NCBI RefSeq assembly: GCF_000308595.1
Contig: NZ_BAGA01000020.1
Location: 1-44,664 of the forward strand
Origin: Nocardia higoensis NBRC 100133
GTDB taxonomy: Bacteria; Actinomycetota; Actinomycetes; Mycobacteriales; Mycobacteriaceae
Direction: 5' to 3'
Length of the DNA: 44,664 nt
Shown here: positions 34,051 to 42,512 of the stretch, one piece after another
Numbering within the stretch: the stretch's first letter is position 1
Layout: every line of letters starts with the position of its first letter
Program-made: the position numbers and the translations under genes
Notes under the pieces: model-generated
The model's database searches: none
Told to the model about the DNA's origin: nothing
What the model saw: only the letters and a program-made list of their open reading frames with translations

Positions 34051-35457
34051 GTGAGCGCTGTTTCTGTTTCGGAGCCCGACGTGCGTCCCGTCCTGGTCGA
34101 TGCCGCCGACCTGGCTCGGCGTGCGCTCGTGGAGTTGGAACCGAACGGTGTCGGCACCCATCTCGGCGTCACGGCCGAGGGGGACTCCGCCGCCACGCAC
34201 CGCTTCGAGTCCACTCTTCCCGGCTATCGCGGCTGGCAGTGGGCTGTGGTGGTGGCCGCGCCGCCGGGCGCCGAGCACGCCACGGTCAGTGAGTCCGCGC
34301 TGCTGCCCGGCCCCGAGGCCCTGGTCGCCCCCGACTTCGTCCCGTGGGAGCAGCGCATCCGCCCGGGCGACCTCGCTCCCGGCGACCTGCTGGCCCCGCC
34401 CGCCGACGATCCGCGCCTGGTCCCCGGCTACGTCGCCAACGGCGACCCGGAGATCGACGAGCTGGCCAGGGAGGTCGGCCTCGGCCGCACCAAGGTGCTG
34501 AGCCCGGAAGGCCGCGCCGAGGCCGCCGAACGCTGGTACGCCGAGTACGGCCCCGACACCGACATGGCCAGGGCCGCCCCCGGCACCTGCGGCACCTGCG
34601 GCTTCTACGTTCCACTGGCCGGCGCCCTGCGCGTCGCCTTCGGCGTCTGCGGCAATGCGATGGGCGCCGACGGCAGGGTCGTGCATGTCGATTACGGCTG
34701 CGGCGCGCACTCCGATGTCGAACTGCCCACCGGCAGCGGTTCGCCCCGCTACGAGGCCTACGACGACGCCGCGGTGGATCTCGTTCCCGCCGAGGAACTG
34801 CGCAAGCCCGAGGCCGTGGACTCCTCGTCGTCCGTCGAGTCCGCGCCGGACCGTGCGCCGTCCGACGGCGAGTCCGGGAGTGCCGTCGAGTCCACCGAGG
34901 TCGACGACGGTGCGTCGGCGGAGGCGTCCGGTACGGAGCTGAGCGCCGAGTCGGCCACGCAGGAGTCGGACGAGCTGTCCGATCCGGCGGCGAGCACGGA
35001 GTCGGTTCGGTCCGAGGCTGTCGAGGTCGCCGATGCGGCGGGCGTGAGCGTCGGGCAGTCGGCGGACCGCGACGACGAGAGCGGTGCGCCGGCGGCGGAA
35101 ACCCCCGAGGTCGATACCGCTGAGGCTGGGACCGCCGAGGTCGATACCGCTGAGGCTGGCACCGCCGGTGCCGATGCCACCGGTGCCGATGCCACCGGGG
35201 CTGAGACCACCCAGGTCGAGACGGCCGAGGTCGAGACCGCCGCGACGCATGCCGCTGAAGCCGATGCCGCCGAGGCCGAGACGGGCGGAGCGTCCGCTGC
35301 GCAGGCGGTCGTCGAGCCACCGGTCGATGCCGCGGATTCGGATGCGCCCGTGACCGACGAGGCAGGCGCCGAGCGGGCCGGGTCCGTGGTGGCCGAGGGT
35401 GCGCAGGCCGGTGAGCCCGGCGCGGAGTCGCCGGAGTCGTCATCGGCGCTGAACTGA
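34051..35457 (+). CDS. DUF3027 protein with acidic repetitive tail
   Basis: 468 residues. The conserved first ~245 residues match DUF3027 (M. tuberculosis Rv0877): WQWAVVVAAPPG, LVAPDFVPWEQRIRPGDLAPGDLL, and a cysteine module GTCGTCGFY-x-VCGN-x-YGCGAHSD with spacing CX2C-X16-C-X16-C that looks zinc-binding. Residues ~250-468 are low-complexity Ala/Glu/Ser/Thr acidic sequence with tandem repeats, absent from the shorter Rv0877. GTG 34051 may be leaderless. Its stop overlaps the proposed CTG start of the ATPase gene (CTGA), so the two are probably one translational unit. Confidence 0.88.
   Translation: MSAVSVSEPDVRPVLVDAADLARRALVELEPNGVGTHLGVTAEGDSAATHRFESTLPGYRGWQWAVVVAAPPGAEHATVSESALLPGPEALVAPDFVPWEQRIRPGDLAPGDLLAPPADDPRLVPGYVANGDPEIDELAREVGLGRTKVLSPEGRAEAAERWYAEYGPDTDMARAAPGTCGTCGFYVPLAGALRVAFGVCGNAMGADGRVVHVDYGCGAHSDVELPTGSGSPRYEAYDDAAVDLVPAEELRKPEAVDSSSSVESAPDRAPSDGESGSAVESTEVDDGASAEASGTELSAESATQESDELSDPAASTESVRSEAVEVADAAGVSVGQSADRDDESGAPAAETPEVDTAEAGTAEVDTAEAGTAGADATGADATGAETTQVETAEVETAATHAAEADAAEAETGGASAAQAVVEPPVDAADSDAPVTDEAGAERAGSVVAEGAQAGEPGAESPESSSALN
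35107..35196 (+). repeat. Tandem repeats in the DUF3027 acidic tail
   Basis: Two 30-bp units (35107-35136, 35137-35166) differ at one base and encode EVDTAEAGTA; they are followed by two identical 15-bp units GGTGCCGATGCCACC (35167-35181, 35182-35196). Length variation between strains is likely. Confidence 0.85.
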
Positions 35458-38270
35458 GCGATCCGGCCGATCCATTCGGGACGGCGGCGCTCCGCGCGGG
35501 GATTCTCGCGGCGTGGCGGGATTCGCCGACGCGCCTGCGTGAGGACGCCGCCACCGAAGCCGACCTGGTGCGCGCCGGGTACCGGGACCGGCTGCTGACC
35601 GAGCTGGCGCAGAACGCCGCCGACGCCGCGAGCAAGGCCGGTGTATCCGGCAGGCTCGCCGTCCACCTCGCCGGGAACGCCCTGCACATCGCCAATACCG
35701 GTGCGCCGCTGGACCTTCCCGGCGTGCACGCGCTGACCGCGCTGCGTGCGTCCGGCAAGGCGGATACCGGGGCGAGCGTCGGCCGGTTCGGCGTCGGCTT
35801 CACCGCCGTGCGTTCGGTCGGCGACGAGATCGAACTCCGCTCCCGCTCGGGCGGATTGCGCTTCTCCCTGGCGGACACGCGCATCGCGCTCACCGAGGCG
35901 GCCGTGCCCGAAACCGTCACGGCCCCGCCGGTCCTTCGCCTGGCCTGGCCCGCCGCGCACGCCCCCGCCGACGACTGGGACACCGAGATCGTGCTGCGGC
36001 TGCGCCCGGAGGTGGACGCGACCGCCCTCTGCGCGGCGATGCGCGCCGAGGCCGTGGACCTGCTGCTGGAACTGCCCGCCCTGCACGAGATCCGCATCGG
36101 CGAAGAGGTGTTCACCGCGGAGGTGAAGCCGTGCCCCGCCGACGCGGGCGGCTCGGGTCTCGAGGTGGTCCGGGTGGACACCCCGGACGGCTCACACACC
36201 TGGTGGCAGTACCGCACCGCCAGGTCGCGCTGGCTGCTGCCGGTGCGCGACGGCCGGCCGGTTCCGGTCGTCGAGGACGTGCTGCGCGCACCCACCCGCT
36301 CCGACGAAGAGCTCTCGCTACCGGCCCTCCTCGTCGCCGATCTCCCGATGCAGCCCGACCGCCGCCGCGCCCTGCCCGGCGCGCGGGTCTCCGAACTCGC
36401 CGACGGCTACGCCGATTTCGCCCGCGCCCTGCCCGAACACGCCCGCCTGGCCCTGGTCCCCGCCCCCGGATTCGCCCGCGGCGAGATCGACGGCCTGTTG
36501 CGCGAAGCCGTGCTGCGGGAACTACGTACCCACCCCTGGCTGCCGGTCCTCGGCCCGGCGGAACAGGACGGCCCCGGCGCCGGAGGTGGCCTGCCCGACG
36601 ACCGCCGCGCAGCCGTGGCCCTCCCGACGCGGGCGAGCGTCTTCCCCGGCCTCACCCCGGAACTGGCGGTCCTGCTCGACGAGCTGATCGGCCCGCTCGT
36701 GCTCCCGGAACTCTCGGGACCCGCGCACACGGAGGCGCTGGCCGTGCTCGACGTGCACCGGCTGGGACTGGCGCGCATCGCGGAATCGACCTCGGGCCTG
36801 CACCGGCCGCCGACGTGGTGGCGCGCCCTGTACACGGCACTGGAACCGTTCGTGGTGGATCCGGTCGCGGCGGAGGCGCTGGGCGCGCTGGCCGTTCCGC
36901 TGTCCGACGACCGGGTGGTGACGGGCCCGCGCACGGTGGTGCTCGACGACGGGCTGGGGGTGGCGGTCGCGCTGCCGTGGGCCCGGCTGGTCCATCCGGA
37001 GGCCGCGCACCCGTTGCTGGCGCGGCTGGGTGCGCGCACGGCGACGGCCGGTGATCTGCTCGCGGACCCGGCGTTGCGAGCCCACCTCGACGACGACCCC
37101 GGTGATCAGGACATCGTCGACGCGGTCCTGCGGCTGGTCCCGCATGCCGCGCCGCAATCCCTGCCCGACTGGCTGGGGTTGCTCGAATTGCCCGACGACA
37201 CAGGCGAACTGCGGCCCGCCGACGAACTACTGCTGCCGGGTGCCCCGCTGGGCGAACTGCTGGTGGCCGATTCGCCGTTCGGTGTGGTCGCCGGCGAGAC
37301 GGTGGACGAGTACGGCGCGGAGGCATTGCGCGCCATCGGCGTCGGCTGGAATTTCGGGATCGTCGGCGAAACCGATCCGACCGGGCCCGATCACCATCTC
37401 GACGACGAGGACCGCTGGTGGTCCGGCCTGGAATCCGATCCCGAGCAGTTCGTCGCGGTGCGCGATCTCGACCTCGTCGACGACGCCGCCTGGCCACGGG
37501 CGCTGCGTCTGCTGCTCACCGATCCGCGTACCGCCGGGCTGTTCGCCGACCCGCACGGCTACACCCCGTGGTGGCTGCGTGAGCATGCGCGTTACGACGG
37601 GATCCCGCTCGGCCACCATCGCTTTCCCGGTGACCCGGAGTTCGCCGGTCTGCTACCGGAATTCCCGGCCGGTGACCTCGACCCCGCCCGGCTGTCCCTG
37701 CTGCGCACCGTGCTGGCCGATCCCGCCGTCATCGACGCGGACCTCGCGCACGCCCTGCTCGACGCCCTGGCCGACCCGCGGCGCAGCCCCGGGCCCGCCG
37801 CGATCGCGGGCACGCATCACCGCCTGGCGGCCGCCGTCGCCGCGGGCAAGCTCGATGTGGCCGATCTGGACCTGCCCGAACGGGTGCGCGTGCTGTCGGG
37901 CGCGGCGGTGGACGCGCGCGAGGCGATGGTGCTCGATCTGCCCTGGTTCGGTCTGGTCGTCTCGCCGCAGCGGCTGGTCGCCGGATCCGCCGAGCACGCC
38001 GAGGCGCTGGCGAGCCTGCTCGACCTGCCGCTGGTCTCCGAGGCGGTGACGGCCGAAGTCCTCGGCGACGGCAGGCACACCACCTGGTCGGCGGAACCGC
38101 TGGCCGTGGTGCTGGCCGAACTGTTCGCCGCGCCGCAAGCCGACGGGGAACTGGTGCTGCACAGCGATCTCCGGGTCCGGCTCGACGGCGCGGTGCGCGG
38201 GACCGTCGCGGTGCCGTGGTGGCGCGAGGGCACGGCCACCCACGTGCTCGCCCCCGAACCGCTCGGCTGA
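35454..38270 (+). CDS. Sacsin/HSP90-like GHKL ATPase
   Basis: 938 residues if started at CTG 35454. The Bergerat ATP-binding fold is at the N-terminus: RDRLLTELAQNAADAA (N-box E50, N54, D57) and GRFGVGFTAVRSVGDEIEL (G-rich lid). The remainder (~250-938) has no motif I recognise. The conventional GTG at 35568 would delete residues 1-38 (DPADPFGTAALRAGILAAWR...), which I recall as conserved in relatives (PFGT...LR...AAW). No ATG, GTG or TTG exists between the in-frame stop at 35412 and 35568, so CTG is the best candidate. Likely chaperone- or signalling-type ATPase partner of DUF3027; function unknown. Confidence 0.82.
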   Translation: MSDPADPFGTAALRAGILAAWRDSPTRLREDAATEADLVRAGYRDRLLTELAQNAADAASKAGVSGRLAVHLAGNALHIANTGAPLDLPGVHALTALRASGKADTGASVGRFGVGFTAVRSVGDEIELRSRSGGLRFSLADTRIALTEAAVPETVTAPPVLRLAWPAAHAPADDWDTEIVLRLRPEVDATALCAAMRAEAVDLLLELPALHEIRIGEEVFTAEVKPCPADAGGSGLEVVRVDTPDGSHTWWQYRTARSRWLLPVRDGRPVPVVEDVLRAPTRSDEELSLPALLVADLPMQPDRRRALPGARVSELADGYADFARALPEHARLALVPAPGFARGEIDGLLREAVLRELRTHPWLPVLGPAEQDGPGAGGGLPDDRRAAVALPTRASVFPGLTPELAVLLDELIGPLVLPELSGPAHTEALAVLDVHRLGLARIAESTSGLHRPPTWWRALYTALEPFVVDPVAAEALGALAVPLSDDRVVTGPRTVVLDDGLGVAVALPWARLVHPEAAHPLLARLGARTATAGDLLADPALRAHLDDDPGDQDIVDAVLRLVPHAAPQSLPDWLGLLELPDDTGELRPADELLLPGAPLGELLVADSPFGVVAGETVDEYGAEALRAIGVGWNFGIVGETDPTGPDHHLDDEDRWWSGLESDPEQFVAVRDLDLVDDAAWPRALRLLLTDPRTAGLFADPHGYTPWWLREHARYDGIPLGHHRFPGDPEFAGLLPEFPAGDLDPARLSLLRTVLADPAVIDADLAHALLDALADPRRSPGPAAIAGTHHRLAAAVAAGKLDVADLDLPERVRVLSGAAVDAREAMVLDLPWFGLVVSPQRLVAGSAEHAEALASLLDLPLVSEAVTAEVLGDGRHTTWSAEPLAVVLAELFAAPQADGELVLHSDLRVRLDGAVRGTVAVPWWREGTATHVLAPEPLG

Positions 38271-38389
38271 TCCGGCCAGCGTGCGCGCCACCAGATCGGG
38301 CCGGTGTGCCGGCCGATCGTCCCGCCTCGGGAACCTGTGTCGCGCCGGGGCGTACGCGCCCGTGGCGAGGAGGCGACCGGCTCGGGGAC

Positions 38390-39040
38390 TCAGGCGGACG
38401 CGTCGCCGGGATGATGGACGGCGTACCGGGTGACCATCTCGGTGGTCAGGTCGAGCTGGGTACGCACCGCCGCGCTGTCGTTGTCCACCAGCCAGCGCAG
38501 CACCAGCCCGTCGATCATGTTGAGCGTGAACCGGCTCAGTGTCTGTACCGGGACCGACCATTCGGTGCCGGTCGCCTCGCGGGCGTGATCGAGGATGTCG
38601 GCGACGGTGGAATCGTTGAAGGTGTACTGCTCGCGGGCGATCGCGAGTTTCGCCGGCGTCGACTCGCCTTCGCGTAGAGCGTAGGTCGTGGTCTCGTAAG
38701 TGAGCAGCTGACGTTCGGGGGTCGCCTCGACGTTGAGCCACATCAGTTCCAGGCCGGCGCGCACCAATTTTTGAAGCGCTTCTATTCCGCTTCCGGCGTC
38801 TTGCCATACCGTTTCGTCGGCGTCCACGGAATCGCGTAATTCCATGGACAGCGCTTTGGCCAGTTCGGTCATCAGCGCGTCTTTGTTTTCGAAACAGTAG
38901 TGCACCACTCCGAGCGAAACACCGGCTGCCTGAGCGACATCGCGCGTGGTCACGCCCGCGACGCCCTTCTTCTCGGCCAAGCCGATAGCCGCCTCGATAA
39001 GGTGGGCCCGTCGTTCTTCGACGCTCAATCGGGAGGACAC
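38390..39040 (-). CDS. TetR-family regulator of the ceramidase locus
   Basis: 216 residues. N-terminal HTH: RRAHLIEAAIGLAEKKGVAG, TTRDVAQAAGVSLGVVHYCFENKDALMTEL; C-terminal ligand domain resembles the TetR_C_6-type (LSRFTLNMIDGLVLRWLVD). GTG 39040 with CTGGA before it. It is divergent from the ceramidase gene, separated by 112 bp holding an 18-bp palindrome, so it probably controls itself and the ceramidase. Confidence 0.9.
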   Translation of the reverse strand: MSSRLSVEERRAHLIEAAIGLAEKKGVAGVTTRDVAQAAGVSLGVVHYCFENKDALMTELAKALSMELRDSVDADETVWQDAGSGIEALQKLVRAGLELMWLNVEATPERQLLTYETTTYALREGESTPAKLAIAREQYTFNDSTVADILDHAREATGTEWSVPVQTLSRFTLNMIDGLVLRWLVDNDSAAVRTQLDLTTEMVTRYAVHHPGDASA

Positions 39041-39097
39041 TCCAGCGAGTTAAGCCGTCCGAACTCGCCCAGTCAATTCACGGTTACCGGGGGCGTC

Positions 39098-39115
39098 ACT
39101 GGACGTTTGTCCAGT
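39098..39115. promoter_or_regulatory. TetR operator between TetR and ceramidase genes
   Basis: ACTGGAC-GTTT-GTCCAGT, an 18-bp perfect-arm palindrome, 38 bp before the ceramidase ATG and 58 bp from the TetR start. Its 14-bp core recurs exactly (other strand) at 25344-25357. Confidence 0.75.
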
Positions 39116-39152
39116 TGTGTGGTTCGCTGCGACCTGGAGAAAGGGAGGATCG

Positions 39153-41225
39153 ATGCGCAGAGCTGTCGGTGGAACTCGCCCGGCACGAATGGATCGCCGT
39201 ACTCTGTTCGCCCGCACCGGGGCCGCGACGGCCGCGATCGCGGCCGCCGCGACGGTTTCCCCCGGCGGCCTGGCGCCCGCATCGGCCGCCCCCACGGCCG
39301 GATATCGGGTCGGCGCCGGTATCTCCGACATCACCGGCCCGGCTGCCGAGTGCGGCATGATGGGCTACTCCCAGCTCGGCCAGGACACCGCGGGCATCCA
39401 TCTGCGCCCCCGCGCTCGCGCCTATGTGTTCGAGGCGGGCGGCGAGCGGGTGGTGTTCGCCGTCGCCGAGAACGGGATGATCTTCCAATCCGTGCACCGC
39501 GGCGTGTTGCTCGAACTCGGGCGTCGCTACGGCGATCTCTACAGCGAGCGCAATGTGCTGCTCACTTCCACCCACTCGCACGCCTGCTGCGGCGGGTCCA
39601 GCCACGACTACGCCTACAACCTGTCGATCCTGGGCTTCCAGCAGCAGGTCTACGACGCCGAGGTGAACGGCATCGTCGAGGCCATCGCCGCCGCGCACGA
39701 CGATCTGGCCCCGGCCACGCTGGCGCTCGGGCGCGCGGAGTTGCACGACGCGAGTGTGAACCGGTCCCGCGTCGCCTTCGAGCGCAATCCCGACGCCGAC
39801 AAGGCGCAGTTCCCCGGCGCCATCGATCCGGCCGTCACCGCGCTGGCGATCGACAGGGGCGGCAGGCGGGTCGGCGCGATCACCTGGTTCGCCACCCACA
39901 ACACCTCGATGACCAACGAGAACCGGCTGATCAGCTCGGACAACAAGGGCTACGCCTCGTTCGCGCACGAGTACCTCGACCACGGCGTCCGCTACCTCGA
40001 CGGACAGCCGGACTTCATCGCCGCCTTCGCCCAGACCAACGCGGGCGACATGTCGCCCAACCTGAATCTGGCCCCGGGCTCGGGACCGACCGACGACGAG
40101 TTCGACAACACCCGCGTCATCGGCGAACGCCAGTACGCCGCTTCGAAATCCGCGCTGGCGGCCGCGCGGCCGATCGACGGGCCGGTCGGCGCGCTGCTGT
40201 GCTACATCGACCTCTCCGACATCGCCGTGGACGGGTGCTTCACCCCCGACGGGCAGCCCCGCCGCACCGCGACCGCGGCCGCGGGCGTCTCGCTGATCGC
40301 GGGCAGCGTCGAGGACGGCCCCGGCCTGCCCGGCAGTCCCGTGCCGGAGGGTGTGCGCAATCCGATGATCGACGCCCTCGGCGATCCGGCGCGGCCCGCG
40401 CCGTCCTGGCTGGCCGACGCGCAGGCGCCCAAGGTGATCGCCGCGCCGCTGGGATTGCTGCCGCCGGTGCCGTGGGTGCCCAGCGTGGTGCCGATCCAGC
40501 TCGTGCGGATCGGGGAGCTGTATCTGGCGGCGGCGGGCGGGGAGTTCACCATCGTCGCCGGGCTGCGCGTGCGCCGGGCCGTCGCCGCCGCCCTCGGCGT
40601 GGCCCCCGAACAGGTGCTCATGCAGGGCTACGCCAACGCCTACCACCAGTACGTGACCACGCCGGAGGAATACGACGCCCAGCAGTACGAAGGCGGCTCG
40701 ACCCTCTACGGCCGCTACACGCTGCCCGCCTACCTGCAGGAATTCACCCGGCTGGCAACGGCATTCGCGGCGGGCGCGCCGATCGGGCGCGGCCCCGCCC
40801 CGCGTGAGCTCTCCGGGCCGCAACCGAACTTCGTGCCCGCCCCCGGCCCGGACGCCGCACCCGCGGGCCGCGCGTTCGGCGACGTGCTCACCCAGCCCGC
40901 CGCGGCCTACGCACGGGGCGAGCAGGCCGCGGTCGAATTCGTCTCGGCCCACCCCAAACACAATCCGCGCCGCAACGGCACCTTCCTGGAGATCCAGCGC
41001 CGCGCCGGCGACCGCTGGGTCCGGGTGGCCAACGAGGGGGAGTGGGCGGTGCGATTCCACTGGAGCAAGCGCGGCACGGCCGAATCGGTGGCCCGCTTCA
41101 CCTGGGACATCCCCGCCGAGGCCGGCTCGGGCTCGTACCGCTTCGTGCACTTCGCCGACCAGCTCACCGCCGACGGCTCGCTGCGTCCGTTCACCGGTAC
41201 CAGCGCGGAGTTCACGATCGGCTGA
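39153..41225 (+). CDS. Neutral ceramidase, Tat-exported
   Basis: 690 residues. It hydrolyses ceramide to sphingosine and fatty acid outside the membrane. A twin-arginine signal (MDRRTLFARTG, then an Ala-rich stretch to ASAAP, about residue 47) precedes the mature enzyme. Zinc-site THSHA gives H141 and H143; HNTSMTNEN lies further on; the nucleophile is S301 in TNAGDMSPN. The C-terminal ~150 residues (FGDVLTQPAAAYARGEQAAVEF...) are the usual beta-sandwich. GGAGG precedes ATG 39153 perfectly; the longer frame from 39117 is rejected. The actinomycete itself is not known to make sphingolipids, so the substrate is probably from a host or environment. Confidence 0.95.
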   Translation: MRRAVGGTRPARMDRRTLFARTGAATAAIAAAATVSPGGLAPASAAPTAGYRVGAGISDITGPAAECGMMGYSQLGQDTAGIHLRPRARAYVFEAGGERVVFAVAENGMIFQSVHRGVLLELGRRYGDLYSERNVLLTSTHSHACCGGSSHDYAYNLSILGFQQQVYDAEVNGIVEAIAAAHDDLAPATLALGRAELHDASVNRSRVAFERNPDADKAQFPGAIDPAVTALAIDRGGRRVGAITWFATHNTSMTNENRLISSDNKGYASFAHEYLDHGVRYLDGQPDFIAAFAQTNAGDMSPNLNLAPGSGPTDDEFDNTRVIGERQYAASKSALAAARPIDGPVGALLCYIDLSDIAVDGCFTPDGQPRRTATAAAGVSLIAGSVEDGPGLPGSPVPEGVRNPMIDALGDPARPAPSWLADAQAPKVIAAPLGLLPPVPWVPSVVPIQLVRIGELYLAAAGGEFTIVAGLRVRRAVAAALGVAPEQVLMQGYANAYHQYVTTPEEYDAQQYEGGSTLYGRYTLPAYLQEFTRLATAFAAGAPIGRGPAPRELSGPQPNFVPAPGPDAAPAGRAFGDVLTQPAAAYARGEQAAVEFVSAHPKHNPRRNGTFLEIQRRAGDRWVRVANEGEWAVRFHWSKRGTAESVARFTWDIPAEAGSGSYRFVHFADQLTADGSLRPFTGTSAEFTIG

Positions 41226-41238
41226 GCCGCAAGGGCAT

Positions 41239-41481
41239 TCAGAGCCCGGTCTGCGCGCCCTTGTCGCCGCGCCGGGCCCCGCGCCGCTGGACCAGGAAGA
41301 TCAGCAGGGCCAGCCCGCCGACGAGTATCCCCATGAGGCAGACGGGGCGGACCGACTCCCAGCGTTCCCCGCTCGCCCACACGACGATCGTGGCGAGCAC
41401 CCACAACGCGATGCCGACGGCGAGCACGGGCCGGGGATCGGTCAGTCGCGCCGGGATCTCTGGTACTTCGGGGGTCACCAC
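41239..41481 (-). CDS. DUF2530 membrane protein
   Basis: 80 residues: PEVPEIPARLTDPRPVLAVGIALWVLATIVVW, then a second membrane segment (LMGILVGGLALLIFLVQ) and RRGARRGDKGAQTGL. This is the DUF2530 pattern (M. tuberculosis Rv0879c). Two adjacent GTG codons (41481, 41478); no ribosome-binding site, so likely leaderless (TACCCT upstream). Function unknown. Confidence 0.82.
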   Translation of the reverse strand: MVTPEVPEIPARLTDPRPVLAVGIALWVLATIVVWASGERWESVRPVCLMGILVGGLALLIFLVQRRGARRGDKGAQTGL

Positions 41482-41540
41482 CCCAGGGTAGCGGGGCGAA
41501 GGCGCGCAGCGTCCAGGGCGCTTCCCGTATCGTTTGGCGG

Positions 41541-41978
41541 GTGACGACGCCATCGGATGTGAGAGCCCTGGCCGGCGAGTTGTCGCTGGCCGTGGTCCGG
41601 CTCACGCGACATCTGCGCGGCCGCCGCGCCGATTCACCGGTTTCGCTGACCCAGCTGTCCGCGCTCGCGGCCCTGCGCCGCGACGGGGCGATGACGCCGG
41701 GCATGCTCGCCGCCCGGGAACGTGTCCAGCCGCCCTCGATGACCAGGGTGATCGCCTCGCTGTCGGATATGAAGCTGGTGGAGCGGCAGCCGCATCCGAC
41801 CGACGGGCGTCAGATCATCGTCTCGCTCTCCGAGGCGGGCCTGGCCGTGCTGGCCGACGAGGCCAGCGCCAGGGAGGCCTGGATGACCGAGCGGCTGTCC
41901 ACGCTCTCGGAGTCGCAACTCGAAGTGCTCACCGAGGCCGTCGCGATCATGAAGCAGATCGTCGCGGAATCGGAGTAG
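41541..41978 (+). CDS. MarR-family regulator
   Basis: 145 residues with the winged-helix core: SLTQLSALAALRRDGAMTPGMLAARERVQPPSMTRVIASLSDMKLVERQPHPTDGRQIIVSLSEAG. It corresponds to M. tuberculosis Rv0880, next to DUF2530 and the rRNA methyltransferase. GTG 41541; a TATCGT at 41528-41533 would place the transcript start at the GTG. Ligand unknown. Confidence 0.9.
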   Translation: MTTPSDVRALAGELSLAVVRLTRHLRGRRADSPVSLTQLSALAALRRDGAMTPGMLAARERVQPPSMTRVIASLSDMKLVERQPHPTDGRQIIVSLSEAGLAVLADEASAREAWMTERLSTLSESQLEVLTEAVAIMKQIVAESE

Positions 41979-42006
41979 CTGAGCCGGGGCCGTCGAGCCG
42001 CGGGAT

Positions 42007-42420
42007 TCAGCGCGCGCCGAAAGCCCGGTCGCTGTCGACGATTTCGCGCCCGAGCGGGAACAGCGACAGCGGGATGAACTTCAGATTGGCCCACCCGAAC
42101 GGGATGCCGATGATCGAGACGAACAGCGGGATACTGGTGATCAGGTGTCCGATCGCCAGCCACCAGCCGGCGACGACGAACCAGATGATGTTGCCGATCA
42201 GCGACCCCGCGCCTGCGCCGGGCTTCTCCACCGTCGTGCGACCGAACGGCCACAGCACGTACACGGCGATGCGGAACGAGGCGATCCCGAACGGGATGGT
42301 GATGATCAGGATGCAGCAGATGATGCCGGCCAGGATGTAGCCCAGCGCCATCCAGAATCCCGCGAAGATCAACCACAGGATGTTGAGCACCAGCTGAATC
42401 GGCTTCACGCACACCAGCAT
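42007..42420 (-). CDS. YccF-family membrane protein
   Basis: 137 residues with a duplicated YccF module: NILWLIFAGFWMALGYILAGI...ITIPFGIASFRIA and NIIWFVVAGWWLAIGHLITSI...IGIPFGWANLKF. Four membrane segments; both halves carry the IPFG motif. GGAAG precedes ATG 42420. The family has no established function in actinobacteria. Confidence 0.9.
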   Translation of the reverse strand: MLVCVKPIQLVLNILWLIFAGFWMALGYILAGIICCILIITIPFGIASFRIAVYVLWPFGRTTVEKPGAGAGSLIGNIIWFVVAGWWLAIGHLITSIPLFVSIIGIPFGWANLKFIPLSLFPLGREIVDSDRAFGAR

Positions 42421-42512
42421 GCCAGCTTCCGGCGGGGTGCGCTCCCGGCGCAGGTCGCGGGGGCCGTGCGGCCGCCGCCGAGACGCCGGCGGCGGTCCGG
42501 CAGGATGGCTGC

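Noticed and set aside
35568..35570. GTG as start of the ATPase gene
   Set aside because: Would remove the conserved-looking N-terminal segment next to the ATP-binding N-box; kept only as fallback.
34286..36295. 669-codon minus-strand open frame
   Set aside because: Antisense to the DUF3027 and ATPase genes, Arg/Pro/Ser-rich without domain character.
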